DNA from: a bacterium
GTDB lineage: Bacteria; Bacillota; Bacilli; Lactobacillales; Streptococcaceae
Reading direction: 5' to 3'
NCBI GenBank assembly: GCA_905221125.1
Contig: CAJNBY010000021.1
Location: 1-24,437, forward strand
Length of the DNA stretch: 24,437 bases
The translations under genes and the position numbers were made by a program. The notes under the pieces were generated by a model. That model did no database searches. It saw only the letters and a program-made list of their open reading frames with translations, and was not told the DNA's origin. Shown here one piece after another: positions 1 through 6,672 of this stretch (within the stretch, counting starts at the first letter, position 1; every line of letters starts with the position of its first letter).

Positions 1-162
1 CTTATGGGACTTTTTTTCTACAACAAAATAGGCTCCATAATATCTATAGGGGATTTACCCACTACAAATATTATAGAGCCTGATTTATCAGCTTTTTGGT
101 CATTCTGGCTAGGAGAGGGAGATAGACTGAACAGCGAGATCAGACTCTTAGAGAGTAAATAA
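1..162 (+). CDS. possible C-terminal end of an unidentified protein (5' end outside window)
   Basis: Frame 1 is open from the first base to a TAA at 160-162, giving 53 residues that end in ...RLLESK. An internal ATG at position 4 has no visible ribosome binding site, so if this is coding, the gene starts before the window. The middle of the frame is made by the 50-bp palindrome at 31-80, read as ...[17 protein letters not shown]..., so the C-terminus may have been created or extended by insertion of that repeat. I do not recognise the family. The frame could also be open by chance in AT-rich sequence. Confidence 0.3.
   Translation, partial: LMGLFFYNKIGSIISIGDLPTTNIIEPDLSAFWSFWLGEGDRLNSEIRLLESK
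31..80. repeat. 50-bp imperfect palindrome, possible relic of an insertion sequence or small dispersed repeat
   Basis: The arms 31-49 and 62-80 pair at 16 of 19 positions. The stem is extended by GGG (50-52) with CCC (58-60), leaving an ATTTA loop. The outer ends are GGCTC and GAGCC. It resembles sequence I associate with ISL3-type elements in pneumococcus, but I cannot verify that. No T-run follows on the plus strand, so a plain terminator is less likely. Confidence 0.5.
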
Positions 163-172
163 TGATTATACT

Positions 173-201
173 TTCATATTTCGGAGAAAATATGGTATAA
201 T
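173..201 (+). promoter_or_regulatory. apt promoter
   Basis: Extended -10 TGGTATAAT at 193-201 (TATAAT 196-201), with a weak -35 TTCATA at 173-178 and a 17-nt spacer. It lies 31 nt upstream of the apt start. Confidence 0.75.
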
Positions 202-232
202 AGAGAGTAAAAACTTTGAAAGAAAGAAAAAG

Positions 233-745
233 ATGAATTTAAAAGATTATATTGCAACAATTGAAAATTATCCTAAGGAAGGCATCACCTTCCGTGATAT
301 CAGTCCTTTGATGGCTGATGGAAATGCTTATAGCTACGCTGTTCGTGAAATTGTTCAGTATGCTACTGACAAGAAAATCGACATGATCGTAGGTCCTGAG
401 GCTCGTGGATTTATCGTGGGTTGTCCAGTTGCTTTTGAGTTGGGAATTGGTTTTGCCCCTGTTCGCAAGCCAGGAAAATTGCCACGCGAAGTCATTTCTG
501 CTGACTATGAAAAAGAGTACGGTGTTGATACCTTGACTATGCACGCGGATGCCATCAAGCCAGGTCAACGTGTTCTTATCGTAGACGACCTCTTGGCGAC
601 AGGTGGAACTGTTAAGGCAACCATCGAGATGATTGAAAAACTTGGTGGTGTTGTGGCAGGTTGTGCTTTCCTTGTTGAATTGGATGAATTGAACGGCCGT
701 GAAAAAATCGGTGACTACGATTACAAAGTTCTCATGCATTATTAA
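233..745 (+). CDS. apt: adenine phosphoribosyltransferase
   Basis: This enzyme makes AMP from adenine and PRPP in the cytosol (purine salvage). The 170-aa length is the usual bacterial size. The type I phosphoribosyltransferase PRPP loop is clear near residues 116-129 ([13 protein letters not shown]), and the family's N-terminal FRDISPLM and GPEARGF segments are present. The ATG at 233 follows a purine-rich AGAAAGAAAAAG leader downstream of a good extended -10 promoter. The gene appears monocistronic: its own promoter lies before it and a hairpin terminator sits directly after the stop. An antisense frame of nearly the same extent is a shadow. Confidence 0.97.
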   Translation: MNLKDYIATIENYPKEGITFRDISPLMADGNAYSYAVREIVQYATDKKIDMIVGPEARGFIVGCPVAFELGIGFAPVRKPGKLPREVISADYEKEYGVDTLTMHADAIKPGQRVLIVDDLLATGGTVKATIEMIEKLGGVVAGCAFLVELDELNGREKIGDYDYKVLMHY

Positions 746-748
746 TGA

Positions 749-772
749 AAAACAGTCCTTAGGGCTGTTTTC
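749..772 (+). terminator. apt terminator
   Basis: The stem AAAACAG-T-CC (749-758) pairs with GG-G-CTGTTTT (762-771) around a short loop. The stem's 3' arm supplies the T-run. It lies immediately after the apt stop codon. Confidence 0.8.
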
Positions 773-818
773 TCTACATTAGGATATAAAAATAGACTAT
801 AGCTAGTTAGAGAAAAAC

Positions 819-852
819 TATAATTGAAAACTATATCTTCTTACAGTATAAT
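819..852 (+). promoter_or_regulatory. metA promoter with MET-box-like operator
   Basis: The promoter has -35 TTGAAA (824-829), a 17-nt spacer and -10 TATAAT (847-852). The palindrome-like stretch 819-835 (TATAATTGAAAACTATA) matches 14 of 17 positions of the streptococcal MET-box as I recall it (TATAGTTTSAAACTATA), the proposed site for the LysR-type regulator MetR/MtaR. The box overlaps the -35. Further CTATA half sites lie just upstream (796-820). Control by methionine supply is an inference. Confidence 0.65.
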
Positions 853-927
853 AAAAGGAACAAGTGTTTGAATTTTAGCTTCAAACGCATGCAATTATTC
901 CTGAAAGAGTACAGTTAGGAGAGGGTT

Positions 928-1872
928 ATGCCGATTCGAATTGATAAAAAATTGCCAGCCGTTGAGATTTTACGGACAGAGAACATCTTTGTTATGGATG
1001 ATCAACGTGCTGCCCACCAAGATATTCGTCCCTTGAAGATTTTGATTTTAAATCTCATGCCAAAAAAAATGGTGACAGAGACCCAGTTGTTGCGCCATTT
1101 AGCTAATACACCCCTACAACTGGATATTGATTTCCTCTATATGGAGAGCCATCGTTCTAAGACAACTCGTTCAGAACACATGGAGACCTTCTACAAAACT
1201 TTTCCAGAAGTTAAGGACGAGTATTTTGATGGGATGATTATCACGGGTGCTCCAGTTGAGCATTTACCATTTGAGGAAGTGGACTATTGGGAGGAATTCA
1301 GTCAGGTTATCGAGTGGTCTAAGACACATGTCTATTCGACCCTTCATATCTGTTGGGGGGCTCAGGCGGGACTTTATCTGCGTTATGGGGTTGAAAAATA
1401 CCAGATGGATAGTAAGTTATCAGGTATTTATCCTCAGGATACCTTAAAAGAAGGGCACCTTCTCTTTAGAGGCTTTGATGATAGCTATGTATCCCCTCAT
1501 TCACGGCACACGGAGATTTCCAAGGATGAGATCTTAAATAAAACCAATCTAGAGATTTTATCGGAAGGCCCTCAGGTTGGAGTTTCGATTTTGGCCAGTC
1601 GTGATTTACGAGAAATTTATAGTTTTGGGCATTTGGAGTATGACCGTGATACCTTGGCAAAAGAGTATTTTAGGGATCGTGATGCAGGTTTGGATCCTCA
1701 TATTCCAGAAAATTACTTTAAGGATGATGATATTAATCAGGTACCTTGTCTTTGTTGGTCTTCATCTGCAGCCCTCTTTTTCAGCAACTGGGTGAACTAT
1801 GCGGTCTATCAGGAAACACCTTTTGACTGGAGAAAAATAGAAGATGATGCATCTGCATATGGGTATTTATAA
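928..1872 (+). CDS. metA: homoserine O-acyltransferase (MetA family, predicted acetyl-CoA dependent)
   Basis: This cytosolic enzyme activates homoserine for methionine synthesis. The 314-aa protein has the family catalytic set: nucleophile Cys142 in [11 protein letters not shown], and His235 and Glu237 in [10 protein letters not shown]. Residue 111, after GAPV, is Glu. In characterised MetA enzymes Glu at this position goes with acetyl-CoA use and Gly with succinyl-CoA, so homoserine O-acetyltransferase is more likely than the succinyl enzyme named in many annotations. The ATG at 928 follows AGGAGAGGGTT. It has its own promoter with a MET-box-like element. dnaD follows after 8 nt and is probably co-transcribed. 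Confidence 0.95.
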   Translation: MPIRIDKKLPAVEILRTENIFVMDDQRAAHQDIRPLKILILNLMPKKMVTETQLLRHLANTPLQLDIDFLYMESHRSKTTRSEHMETFYKTFPEVKDEYFDGMIITGAPVEHLPFEEVDYWEEFSQVIEWSKTHVYSTLHICWGAQAGLYLRYGVEKYQMDSKLSGIYPQDTLKEGHLLFRGFDDSYVSPHSRHTEISKDEILNKTNLEILSEGPQVGVSILASRDLREIYSFGHLEYDRDTLAKEYFRDRDAGLDPHIPENYFKDDDINQVPCLCWSSSAALFFSNWVNYAVYQETPFDWRKIEDDASAYGYL

Positions 1873-1880
1873 GAGGTATT

Positions 1881-2558
1881 ATGACATATTTAGACGCTTT
1901 TAAATCAGGGAACTTGGTTTTACCGAGTGCCCTGCTCTTGCATTTTAAGGAACTCTTTCCTTCTAGTGACGATTTTCTGGTCTGGCAATTTTTCTATTTG
2001 CAAAATACGACAGGCTTAGAAGAAATGTCCCCAAGCCAGATTGCTGAAAGGATTGGCAAGGAAATTTCAGATGTCAATCAAGCTATTTCCAATCTGACGG
2101 AGAGAGGGCTCCTTCAGTATCGAACGATCGAATTGAATGGCGAAATCGAATTGCTTTTTGATACCAGTTTAGCCTTGGAACGTTTGGATGACTTGCTTGG
2201 AGCTACTACTTCGAGTTCAGACCAGTTGACGCCTCAAAATCAGCTTAAGGATTTGGTAGAAACCTTCCAGCAGGAGTTGGGTCGCTTGTTGACGCCTTTT
2301 GAGATTGAGGATTTGACCAAGACTCTAAAAGAGGATGGGACCAGTGCTGACTTGATTAAGGAAGCACTCCGTGAAGCTGTTTTAAATGGAAAAGCAAACT
2401 GGAAGTACATTCAGGCGATTTTGAGAAATTGGCGCCATGAAGGTATCAAAAGTGTGGCTCAAATTGAGGCTAAGCGGGCAGAAAGAGAAGCAAGCAATCC
2501 TCAGTTGACACAGGTATCTGCAGATTTTAGAAATGCCATGGATCTTTGGAAGGATTAA
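1881..2558 (+). CDS. dnaD: DnaD-family replication initiation/primosome protein
   Basis: DnaD works with DnaB and DnaI in loading the replicative helicase in Firmicutes. The 225-aa protein has the expected two parts. The N-terminal winged-helix-like half (about residues 1-100) includes SPSQIAERIGKEISDVNQAI. The C-terminal DnaB/DnaD domain (about 125-200) contains the signature NWKYIQAILRNW, the YxxxIxxxW motif involved in DNA binding in this family. The tail is charged and probably disordered. The ATG at 1881 is preceded by AAGAGGTATT and lies 8 nt after metA, so it likely relies on the metA transcript. No strong terminator is visible before the tpiA promoter. Confidence 0.92.
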   Translation: MTYLDAFKSGNLVLPSALLLHFKELFPSSDDFLVWQFFYLQNTTGLEEMSPSQIAERIGKEISDVNQAISNLTERGLLQYRTIELNGEIELLFDTSLALERLDDLLGATTSSSDQLTPQNQLKDLVETFQQELGRLLTPFEIEDLTKTLKEDGTSADLIKEALREAVLNGKANWKYIQAILRNWRHEGIKSVAQIEAKRAEREASNPQLTQVSADFRNAMDLWKD

Positions 2559-2590
2559 TCCATACAGCAGGCTTGAAATCCGAGTAAGAT

Positions 2591-2619
2591 TTGCAAGCTG
2601 TGTATAATTGTGATAAAAT
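2591..2619 (+). promoter_or_regulatory. tpiA promoter
   Basis: -35 TTGCAA (2591-2596), 17-nt spacer and extended -10 TGATAAAAT (2611-2619). A second TATAAT occurs at 2603-2608. A strong promoter fits a highly expressed glycolytic gene. Confidence 0.75.
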
Positions 2620-2654
2620 AAATAGAAAATAAATTGAAAAAAGAGGTATGTGAA

Positions 2655-3413
2655 ATGTCACGTAAACCATTTATCGCTGGTAACTGGAAAATGAACAAAA
2701 ATCCAGAAGAAGCTAAAGCATTCGTTGAAGCAGTTGCATCAAAACTTCCTTCATCAGATCTTGTTGAAGCAGGGATCGCTGCTCCAGCTCTTGATTTGAC
2801 AGCTGTTCTTGCTGCTGCAAAAGGTTCAAACCTTAAAGTTGCTGCTCAAAACTGCTACTTTGAAAATGCAGGTGCTTTCACTGGTGAAACTAGCCCACAA
2901 GTTTTGAAAGAAATCGGTACTGACTACGTTGTTATCGGTCACTCAGAACGCCGTGACTACTTCCATGAAACTGACGAAGATATCAACAAAAAAGCTAAAG
3001 CAATCTTTGCAAATGGTATGCTTCCAATCATCTGTTGTGGTGAATCACTTGAAACTTACGAAGCTGGTAAAGCTGCTGAGTTTGTAGGTGCTCAAGTATC
3101 TGCTGCATTGGCTGGATTGACAGCTGAACAAGTTGCTACATCAGTTATCGCTTACGAGCCAATCTGGGCTATCGGTACTGGTAAATCAGCTTCACAAGAC
3201 GACGCACAAAAAATGTGTAAAGTTGTTCGTGACGTTGTAGCTGCTGACTTCGGTCAAGAAGTTGCGGACAAAGTTCGTGTTCAATACGGTGGTTCTGTTA
3301 AACCTGAGAACGTTGCTTCATACATGGCTTGCCCAGACGTTGACGGTGCCCTTGTAGGTGGTGCGTCACTTGAAGCAGAAAGCTTCTTGGCTTTGCTTGA
3401 CTTTGTAAAATAA
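2655..3413 (+). CDS. tpiA: triosephosphate isomerase
   Basis: Interconverts dihydroxyacetone phosphate and glyceraldehyde 3-phosphate in glycolysis. From the ATG at 2655 the protein is 252 aa, the normal family length. Catalytic residues are visible: Lys12 in AGNWKMN, His96 in VIGHSERR, Glu168 in [13 protein letters not shown] (flexible loop follows). An in-frame ATG at 2634 would add MKKEVCE, but GAGGT (2643-2647) is a well-placed ribosome binding site for 2655 and nothing suitable precedes 2634. Codons are strongly biased (GCT, GGT, AAA, GAA), as expected for a highly expressed gene and unlike the neighbours. Strong promoter and terminator flank it. Confidence 0.97.
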   Translation: MSRKPFIAGNWKMNKNPEEAKAFVEAVASKLPSSDLVEAGIAAPALDLTAVLAAAKGSNLKVAAQNCYFENAGAFTGETSPQVLKEIGTDYVVIGHSERRDYFHETDEDINKKAKAIFANGMLPIICCGESLETYEAGKAAEFVGAQVSAALAGLTAEQVATSVIAYEPIWAIGTGKSASQDDAQKMCKVVRDVVAADFGQEVADKVRVQYGGSVKPENVASYMACPDVDGALVGGASLEAESFLALLDFVK

Positions 3414-3431
3414 TCAGTAGCAAAAGCTAGG

Positions 3432-3464
3432 TGGAACAGCATTCAGATGTCTGTTCCATTTTTT
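3432..3464 (+). terminator. tpiA terminator
   Basis: TGGAACAG (3432-3439) pairs with CTGTTCCA (3451-3458), followed by six T (3459-3464). The in-frame ATG at 3447 of the next gene lies in this loop and is therefore not its start. Confidence 0.88.
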
Positions 3465-3479
3465 ATAGGAGAGGAAAGA

Positions 3480-4961
3480 TTGAAAACAAAGATTGGAAAA
3501 ATTGGATTAGCAAGTATCTGTTTACTAGGCTTGGCAACTAGCCAGGTTGCTGCAAATGAAACTGAAGTAGCAAAAACTTCGCAGGATACAAGGACAGTTT
3601 CAAGTAGTTCAGAGCAAAATCAGTCTTCTAATAAAACTCAAACGAGTGCAGGTGTAAAGACCACTGCTTCTGCCCACTGGGAGGGGGATTATTATGTAAA
3701 GGCTGATGGTTCCAAAGCAAAGAGTGAGTGGATTTTTGATAACTACTATAAGGCTTGGTTTTATATTAAGTCAGACGGTCGTTATGCTCAAAATGAGTGG
3801 CAGGGCAATTACTACCTAAAATCAGGTGGTTATATGGCTCAAAACGAGTGGGTCTATGACAATAATTACAAGAGTTGGTTTTACCTGAAGTCCGACGGTT
3901 CTTATGCTAACCAGGAATGGCATTCTGTTGGAGGTAAATGGTACTATTTTAAGAAATGGGGCTATTTAGCTAAAAGTCAATGGCAGGGAAGTTATTTCCT
4001 AAATGGTCAAGGTGCCATGATGCAAAATGAATGGCTCTATGATCCAGCCTATTCGTCTTACTTCTATCTCAAGTCTGATGGCTCTTATGCTAATCAAGAG
4101 TGGCAAAAGGTAGACGGAAAGTGGTATTATTTCAAGAAGTGGGGTTACATGGCTAAAGATGAGTGGCAGGGTAACTACTATTTGACAGGAAGTGGTGCTA
4201 TGGCTACTGGTGAATTAGTCATGAATGATGCTCGCTATATTTTTTCTGACTCAGGTGAGTTAAAAGAAAAGAAAGACTTGAATGTTGGCTGGGTTCACCG
4301 AAATGGCAGACGTTATTTCTTTAACCATCGTGAAGAACAAGTTGGGACTGATCAAGTTAAAAAGGTTATCGATGTCAGTGAGCACAATGGCCGTATCAGT
4401 GACTGGAAAAAAGTCATCGATGATAATGGAGTAGATGGAGTTATTGTTCGTTTGGGCTATAGTGGAACTGAGGACAAGGAATTGGCTCATAATATCAAGG
4501 AGTTAAACCGTCTTGGAATTCCTTACGGTGTTTACCTCTATACTTATGCTGAAAATGAGACCGATGCTGAGAATGATGCTAATCAGACCATTGAACTCTT
4601 AAAAAAATACAAGATGAACTTGTCTTACCCTATCTACTACGATGTTGAGAACTGGGAATATGGCAATAAGACCAAGAGAGCTCCAAGTGATACTGGAACC
4701 TGGGTCAAGATCATCAACAAGTATATGGCAACAATGAAACAGGCTGGGTATCAAAATGTGAATGTTTATAGCTACCGTCAACTTTTGCAAACTCGTTTGA
4801 ATCATCCTGATATTTTGCAACACGTTAACTGGGTAGCAGCCTATACGGATGCACTTGATTGGACAAATCCTCACTATTCAGGTGAAAAAGGATGGCAATA
4901 TACTTCATCTGAATACCTAAAAGGAATTCGTGGACGTGTTGATGTCAGCGTTTGGTATTAA
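3480..4961 (+). CDS. lytC: choline-binding cell-wall lysozyme, LytC-like (GH25)
   Basis: A secreted muramidase that would cleave peptidoglycan glycan strands while bound to choline on teichoic acids. The start is best placed at TTG 3480, 4 nt after AGGAGAGGAAA; the upstream ATG 3447 sits in the tpiA terminator loop. The protein is 493 aa. A signal peptide (about 1-24, KTKIGKIGLASICLLGL then cleavage near VAA-NE) is followed by a Ser/Thr-rich linker. Then come about 11 choline-binding repeats (about 50-280) with motifs such as GKWYYFKKWGY and FYLKSDGSYANQEW. A C-terminal GH25 domain (about 290-493) has the catalytic-region motifs VIDVSEHNG and YYDVENW. Repeats 2-5 and 7-8 are similar at the DNA level, so unit number may vary between strains. 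No clear own promoter is seen; readthrough from tpiA is possible. Confidence 0.93.
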   Translation: MKTKIGKIGLASICLLGLATSQVAANETEVAKTSQDTRTVSSSSEQNQSSNKTQTSAGVKTTASAHWEGDYYVKADGSKAKSEWIFDNYYKAWFYIKSDGRYAQNEWQGNYYLKSGGYMAQNEWVYDNNYKSWFYLKSDGSYANQEWHSVGGKWYYFKKWGYLAKSQWQGSYFLNGQGAMMQNEWLYDPAYSSYFYLKSDGSYANQEWQKVDGKWYYFKKWGYMAKDEWQGNYYLTGSGAMATGELVMNDARYIFSDSGELKEKKDLNVGWVHRNGRRYFFNHREEQVGTDQVKKVIDVSEHNGRISDWKKVIDDNGVDGVIVRLGYSGTEDKELAHNIKELNRLGIPYGVYLYTYAENETDAENDANQTIELLKKYKMNLSYPIYYDVENWEYGNKTKRAPSDTGTWVKIINKYMATMKQAGYQNVNVYSYRQLLQTRLNHPDILQHVNWVAAYTDALDWTNPHYSGEKGWQYTSSEYLKGIRGRVDVSVWY

Positions 4962-4975
4962 GATATAAAGTTGAG

Positions 4976-5013
4976 AAAGGAGTGTGCAAGAAAGTTGCAT
5001 CCTCTTTTTCTTT
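4976..5013 (+). terminator. probable lytC terminator
   Basis: AGGA...TGCAA pairs with TTGCA...TCCT around GAAAG, followed by CTTTTTC. It begins about 15 nt after the lytC stop. The stem has small interruptions. Confidence 0.6.
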
Positions 5014-5068
5014 ATTTTGTCGTAGTTACGAGAGGTGGAAGGGGACTGTGTTTTATTCTAAAAAATTC

Positions 5069-5187
5069 TTATACTCTTTGAAAACTTCTTCAAACCACAT
5101 CAGTTCTATCTGCAATCTCAAAACAGTGTTTTGAGCAACTTGCGGCTAGCTTCCTAGTTTGCTCTTTGATTTTCATTGAGTATTAAA
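5069..5187. repeat. BOX element (boxA-boxC type, no boxB, shortened boxA)
   Basis: The left end (from 5071, ATACTCTTTGAAAACTTCTT) and the right end (GATTTTCATTGAGTATTA, to about 5186) match the boxA start and boxC end of the pneumococcal BOX repeat as I recall them. The middle contains the typical CTCAAAACAGTGTTTTGAG hairpin and GCGGCTAGCTTCCTAGTTTGC. The usual boxA interior between two GTCAG copies appears to be missing: CCACATCAG runs straight into TTCTATCTGC. It is non-coding; a short plus-strand open frame across it is a shadow. Confidence 0.9.
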
Positions 5188-5228
5188 TTATCAGTCTATT
5201 GCAACTTTTCTCATGTGAGTCATTTGGC

Positions 5229-5261
5229 TTGCTATTGGTTTTCCTTAGTAGTATACTAAGG
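5229..5261 (+). promoter_or_regulatory. dpr promoter with palindromic operator over the -10
   Basis: The promoter has -35 TTGCTA (5229-5234), a 17-nt spacer and -10 TATACT (5252-5257). The inverted repeat CCTTAGT (5243-5249) / ACTAAGG (5255-5261) straddles the -10, the position expected for a repressor site. The regulator cannot be named from sequence; peroxide- or iron-responsive control would fit the gene. Confidence 0.65.
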
Positions 5262-5311
5262 TAGTAATCATTAAGAAGTGGTTACAAATAATAATGAACG
5301 AGGTAAAGAAA

Positions 5312-5830
5312 ATGGTAGAATTGAAAAAAGAAGCAGTAAAAGACGTAACATCATTGACAAAAGCAGCGCCAGTAGCATTGGCAAAAACAAAGGAAGTCTT
5401 GAACCAAGCTGTTGCTGATTTGTACGTAGCTCACGTGGCTTTGCACCAAGTACACTGGTACATGCGTGGTCGTGGTTTCCTTGTATGGCATCCAAAAATG
5501 GATGAGTACATGGAAACTCTTGACGGTCAATTGGATGAAATCAGCGAACGCTTGATTACACTTGGAGGAAGCCCATTCTCTACTTTGACAGAATTCCTTC
5601 AAAACAGTGAAATCGAAGAAGAAGCTGGTGAATACCGTAATGTTGAAGAAAGCTTGGAACGTGTCCTTGCTATCTACCGTTACTTGTCAGAACTTTTCCA
5701 AAAAGGTTTGGATGTCACTGATGAAGAAGGTGATGATGTAACAAACGGTATCTTCTCAGACGCTAAAACTGAAACTGATAAAACAATCTGGATGCTTGCA
5801 GCAGAACTTGGACAAGCACCTGGTTTGTAA
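5312..5830 (+). CDS. dpr: Dps-like peroxide resistance protein / ferritin-like iron store
   Basis: Forms a 12-subunit shell that oxidises and stores iron and so protects against peroxide, which matters for catalase-negative, H2O2-producing streptococci. From ATG 5312 the protein is 172 aa. The Dps ferroxidase signature is present: [21 protein letters not shown], in which His and Trp of HQVHW and the later [13 protein letters not shown] residues form the inter-subunit metal site. The start at 5312 is supported by GAGGTAAAG 4 nt upstream; the in-frame ATG at 5294 lacks a ribosome binding site. Codon usage is that of a highly expressed gene. It has its own promoter with a palindrome and a strong terminator, so it is probably monocistronic. 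Confidence 0.95.
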   Translation: MVELKKEAVKDVTSLTKAAPVALAKTKEVLNQAVADLYVAHVALHQVHWYMRGRGFLVWHPKMDEYMETLDGQLDEISERLITLGGSPFSTLTEFLQNSEIEEEAGEYRNVEESLERVLAIYRYLSELFQKGLDVTDEEGDDVTNGIFSDAKTETDKTIWMLAAELGQAPGL

Positions 5831-5849
5831 GAAATAAGACAACATAGAT

Positions 5850-5881
5850 AAATCTGTAAGAAATTTCTTACAGATTTTTTC
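5850..5881 (+). terminator. dpr terminator
   Basis: A perfect inverted repeat: AAATCTGTAAGAAA (5850-5863) with TTTCTTACAGATTT (5864-5877), then a continuing T-run to 5880. Confidence 0.9.
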
Positions 5882-5923
5882 TATCTTGTAAGCTATCCCA
5901 AACCAGTCTTTTTTTTAGTTTTT

Positions 5924-5932
5924 TGATAAAAT
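5924..5932 (+). promoter_or_regulatory. folA promoter (extended -10)
   Basis: TGATAAAAT at 5924-5932, 27 nt before the folA start. No good -35 is visible; the TG extension would compensate. Confidence 0.55.
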
Positions 5933-5959
5933 AGTACTATCAGTGAAAAGGATGGAAGC

Positions 5960-6466
5960 ATGACTAAGAAAATCGTAGCTATTTGGGCCCAGGATGAAGA
6001 GGGTGTGATTGGTAAGGACAATCGTCTGCCTTGGCATTTACCAGCAGAATTGCAACACTTCAAAGAAACAACTCTGAATCATGCTATCTTGATGGGGCGT
6101 GTGACCTTTGATGGAATGGGGCGTCGCTTGCTTCCCAAACGGGAGACCTTGATTTTGACTCGTAACCCAGAAGAAAAGATAGACGGGGTTGCTACTTTTT
6201 ATGATGTTCAGTCTGTCTTGGACTGGTATCAGGCTCAAGATAAGAATCTTTATATTTTAGGTGGAAAGCAAATTTTTCAAGCTTTTGAACCCTACCTTGA
6301 CGAAGTGATTGTGACTCACATTCATGCTCGGGTGGAAGGAGATACCTATTTCCCTGAAGAATTTGACTTGTCTCTTTTTGAGACAGTTTCAAGCAAATTC
6401 TATAGCAAAGATGAGAAAAATCCTTATGATTTTACCATCCAATACCGCAAGAGAAAGGAAGTCTAA
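5960..6466 (+). CDS. folA: dihydrofolate reductase, with residues associated with trimethoprim resistance
   Basis: Reduces dihydrofolate to tetrahydrofolate with NADPH and is the target of trimethoprim. The 168-aa protein has normal length. Family features are present: [21 protein letters not shown] at the N-terminus (substrate/Met20-loop region), [11 protein letters not shown], and the NADPH-binding ILGGKQIF (about 99-106). Residue 100 is Leu (codon TTA 6257-6259). Residues 20, 92 and 135 are Asp, Ala and Phe. From memory, susceptible pneumococcal DHFR has Glu20, Asp92, Ile100 and Leu135, and I100L is the key resistance change. The start ATG 5960 follows AAAAGGATGGAAGC. The stop overlaps the next small gene (TAATG). 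Confidence 0.95.
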   Translation: MTKKIVAIWAQDEEGVIGKDNRLPWHLPAELQHFKETTLNHAILMGRVTFDGMGRRLLPKRETLILTRNPEEKIDGVATFYDVQSVLDWYQAQDKNLYILGGKQIFQAFEPYLDEVIVTHIHARVEGDTYFPEEFDLSLFETVSSKFYSKDEKNPYDFTIQYRKRKEV

Positions 6467-6636
6467 TGGAACGTAGTATATTTGGTTTTTTCACAGCCAT
6501 GCTGTGTTTGGTCTGCTTGCTTGCAGGGGCACAGGCTTTTCGTAAAAAGCGCTATGGACTTTCTGTCCTGCTCTGGTTAAATGCCTTTACCAATTTGGTC
6601 AATAGTATCCATGCTTTTTACATGACCTTATTTTAG
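6466..6636 (+). CDS. 56-aa predicted membrane peptide, function unknown
   Basis: The ATG at 6466 overlaps the folA stop (TAATG), so translation is probably coupled; folA's 3' end (GAAAGGAAG) supplies the ribosome binding site. The 56-aa product begins [20 protein letters not shown] and has two hydrophobic segments, about residues 5-24 and 33-54, split by a basic loop (FRKKRYGL), which suggests a small two-helix membrane protein. I recall a hypothetical gene at the same place between folA and clpX in pneumococcus, which supports its being real. No function can be assigned. Confidence 0.75.
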   Translation: MERSIFGFFTAMLCLVCLLAGAQAFRKKRYGLSVLLWLNAFTNLVNSIHAFYMTLF

Positions 6637-6672
6637 ATAGAATGACAGTATAGAATAGAACGGAAGGAAATC

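Noticed and set aside
239..739. 166-codon open frame antisense to apt
   Set aside because: It mirrors a real gene with clear PRPP-binding motifs; it has no ribosome binding site or family resemblance.
4952..5134. 60-codon plus-strand frame after lytC
   Set aside because: It starts inside the end of lytC and runs through a terminator and the BOX element; no support for translation.
5294..5311. Upstream ATG as dpr start
   Set aside because: No ribosome binding site; GAGGTAAAG serves the ATG at 5312.
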